From: an uncultured Angelakisella sp.
GTDB lineage: Bacteria > Bacillota > Clostridia > Oscillospirales > Ruminococcaceae
Direction of reading: 5' to 3'
DNA: 6,339 nt
NCBI GenBank assembly: GCA_947564495.1
Contig: CANOCD010000068.1
Coordinates: forward strand, 1 to 6,339
Shown here: piece by piece, positions 6,073 through 6,339 of the stretch
Position numbering within the stretch: position 1 is the first letter of the stretch
How the letters are laid out: each line of letters opens with the position of its first letter
Position numbers and translations under genes: made by a program
Notes under the pieces: model-generated
Databases searched by the model: none
The model's input: only the letters and a program-made list of their open reading frames with translations
Told to the model about the DNA's origin: nothing

Positions 6073-6091
6073 CCAGAGGCAAAGCCTCTGG
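6073..6091 (+). repeat. Perfect hairpin, possible guide region of the adjoining RNA
   Basis: CCAGAGGC (6073-6080) and GCCTCTGG (6084-6091) are perfect 8-bp arms with an AAA loop. It abuts the next hairpin with no gap. If the structured RNA to the right is an OMEGA RNA, its 16-nt guide would be expected about here (6076-6091). That reading depends on the RNA assignment. Confidence 0.55.
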
Positions 6092-6328
6092 TCGCCCGCC
6101 GCAGCGGGCGAAACACCCCTAGGCGGTAGCGGCCTGCATAGATTGAGCCGGACCGCTGAACCCAGGAACGAGCCTAACGAAACCGGACGCAGAAAAAACA
6201 TGGCGCTGGAAATGAAGAGCCAGGTTCCCTCCTGCACCCGCTGAAATCGAAGTGACAACCTGCGGCCGGTAACGAGCCTGCCCAACACCCAGCCGCAGGA
6301 GCGCCCCCGCTGGCGCCCTGTACCGCCT
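6092..6328 (+). ncRNA. Structured RNA, probable HEARO / IscB OMEGA RNA
   Basis: This stretch holds no convincing gene but many perfect pairings: TCGCCCGC/GCGGGCGA (6092-6099, 6104-6111); AGGCGGTA (6121-6128) with TACCGCCT (6321-6328) 200 bases apart; CCTGCGGC (6259-6266) with GCCGCAGG (6292-6299); GCGCC (6301-6305) with GGCGC (6312-6316); and GGAAC (6164-6168 region) with GTTCC near 6223-6227. After the first hairpin come AACACCCC, a GGCGGTA segment, GATTGAGCCGG, TGAACCC and CGAAACCGGACGC. I associate these landmarks with HEARO RNAs, the guide-bearing RNAs encoded upstream of iscB. The family uses a 5' guide and a long folded scaffold to direct an HNH/RuvC nuclease. Exact ends are uncertain, and the nuclease gene would lie beyond the right edge. 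Alternative: another large structured RNA or intron end. No promoter is visible directly upstream. Confidence 0.55.
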
Positions 6329-6339
6329 GCCCTTCCGGA
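6092..6339 (+). mobile_element. Putative left end of an IscB-type (IS200/IS605-related) element, incomplete
   Basis: If the RNA call holds, the start of the conserved scaffold near 6092 would coincide with the left boundary of the element, since in this family the guide is read from DNA just outside the element. Insertion would be directly downstream of the ROK kinase gene, leaving it intact. No transposase or nuclease frame is in the window, and no target duplication can be assessed. This is inferred from the RNA assignment only. Confidence 0.35.

Noticed and set aside
6047..6111. CRISPR array
   Set aside because: The three hairpins have different sequences and no regular spacers; they are adjacent inverted repeats, not direct repeats.
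4812..6116. Long minus-strand open frame opposite the ROK kinase
   Set aside because: Antisense shadow of a gene with intact catalytic and zinc motifs; no domain recognised and no ribosome site supporting it.
5900..6288. Small frames over the ROK 3' end and the structured region on both strands
   Set aside because: They span hairpins and a kinase 3' end, lack good ribosome sites and show no protein-like composition; the region reads better as RNA.
6121..6339. Group II or group I intron end as an explanation of the structured region
   Set aside because: I do not see the GUGYG-type group II 5' end, a domain V-like hairpin or group I core segments; the HEARO-like landmarks fit better, though not decisively.

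Overview
The base composition is very GC-rich, yet the promoters are sigma-A-like with a 17-bp spacer and the ribosome binding sites are strong AGGAGG types. Together with the protein families present (DUF3784, DUF4304-like, a small PRD protein), this suggests the chromosome of a high-GC gut clostridium of the Oscillospiraceae type (Flavonifractor, Intestinimonas or Lawsonibacter relatives). That placement is inferred from composition and family content, not from a marker gene.

Left part (1-3325, minus strand): a compact five-gene operon reading leftward and running off the left edge. In transcription order it holds a 526-aa protein with two membrane helices, a DUF3784 membrane protein, a DUF4304-like protein, a 148-aa soluble protein, and the start of a protein with a weak Sel1/TPR-like look. 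Junctions are tight (12-bp gap, 1-base overlap, 1-base gap, then 56 bp holding a strong hairpin). A near-consensus promoter lies at 3379-3407. The 148-aa protein and the C-terminal half of the 526-aa protein share a recognisable domain, and a more divergent third copy appears to end the large protein. The function of the operon is unknown.

Middle (3422-4014): a small single-PRD protein on the minus strand, ended by two tandem intrinsic terminators that insulate the operon promoter just beyond. Its own promoter (TTGACA-17-TATGAT) is back to back with the plus-strand promoter of the next genes, with only 3 bp between the two -35 boxes. Two inverted repeats lie on the PRD-gene side and are candidate operators.

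Right part (4087-6044, plus strand): an RluA-family pseudouridine synthase followed 26 bp later by a ROK-family sugar kinase (glucokinase-like), probably cotranscribed.

Right edge (6045-6339): no protein gene. Three perfect hairpins in a row lead into a highly structured noncoding stretch with several long-range perfect pairings. Its sequence landmarks resemble the HEARO / OMEGA RNA that lies upstream of iscB, the IS200/IS605-associated RNA-guided HNH nuclease. If so, the window stops inside or just after the RNA and an iscB gene, or a standalone RNA element, should follow to the right. This is the most interesting region, but the identification rests on recalled family landmarks and structure, not on a search.
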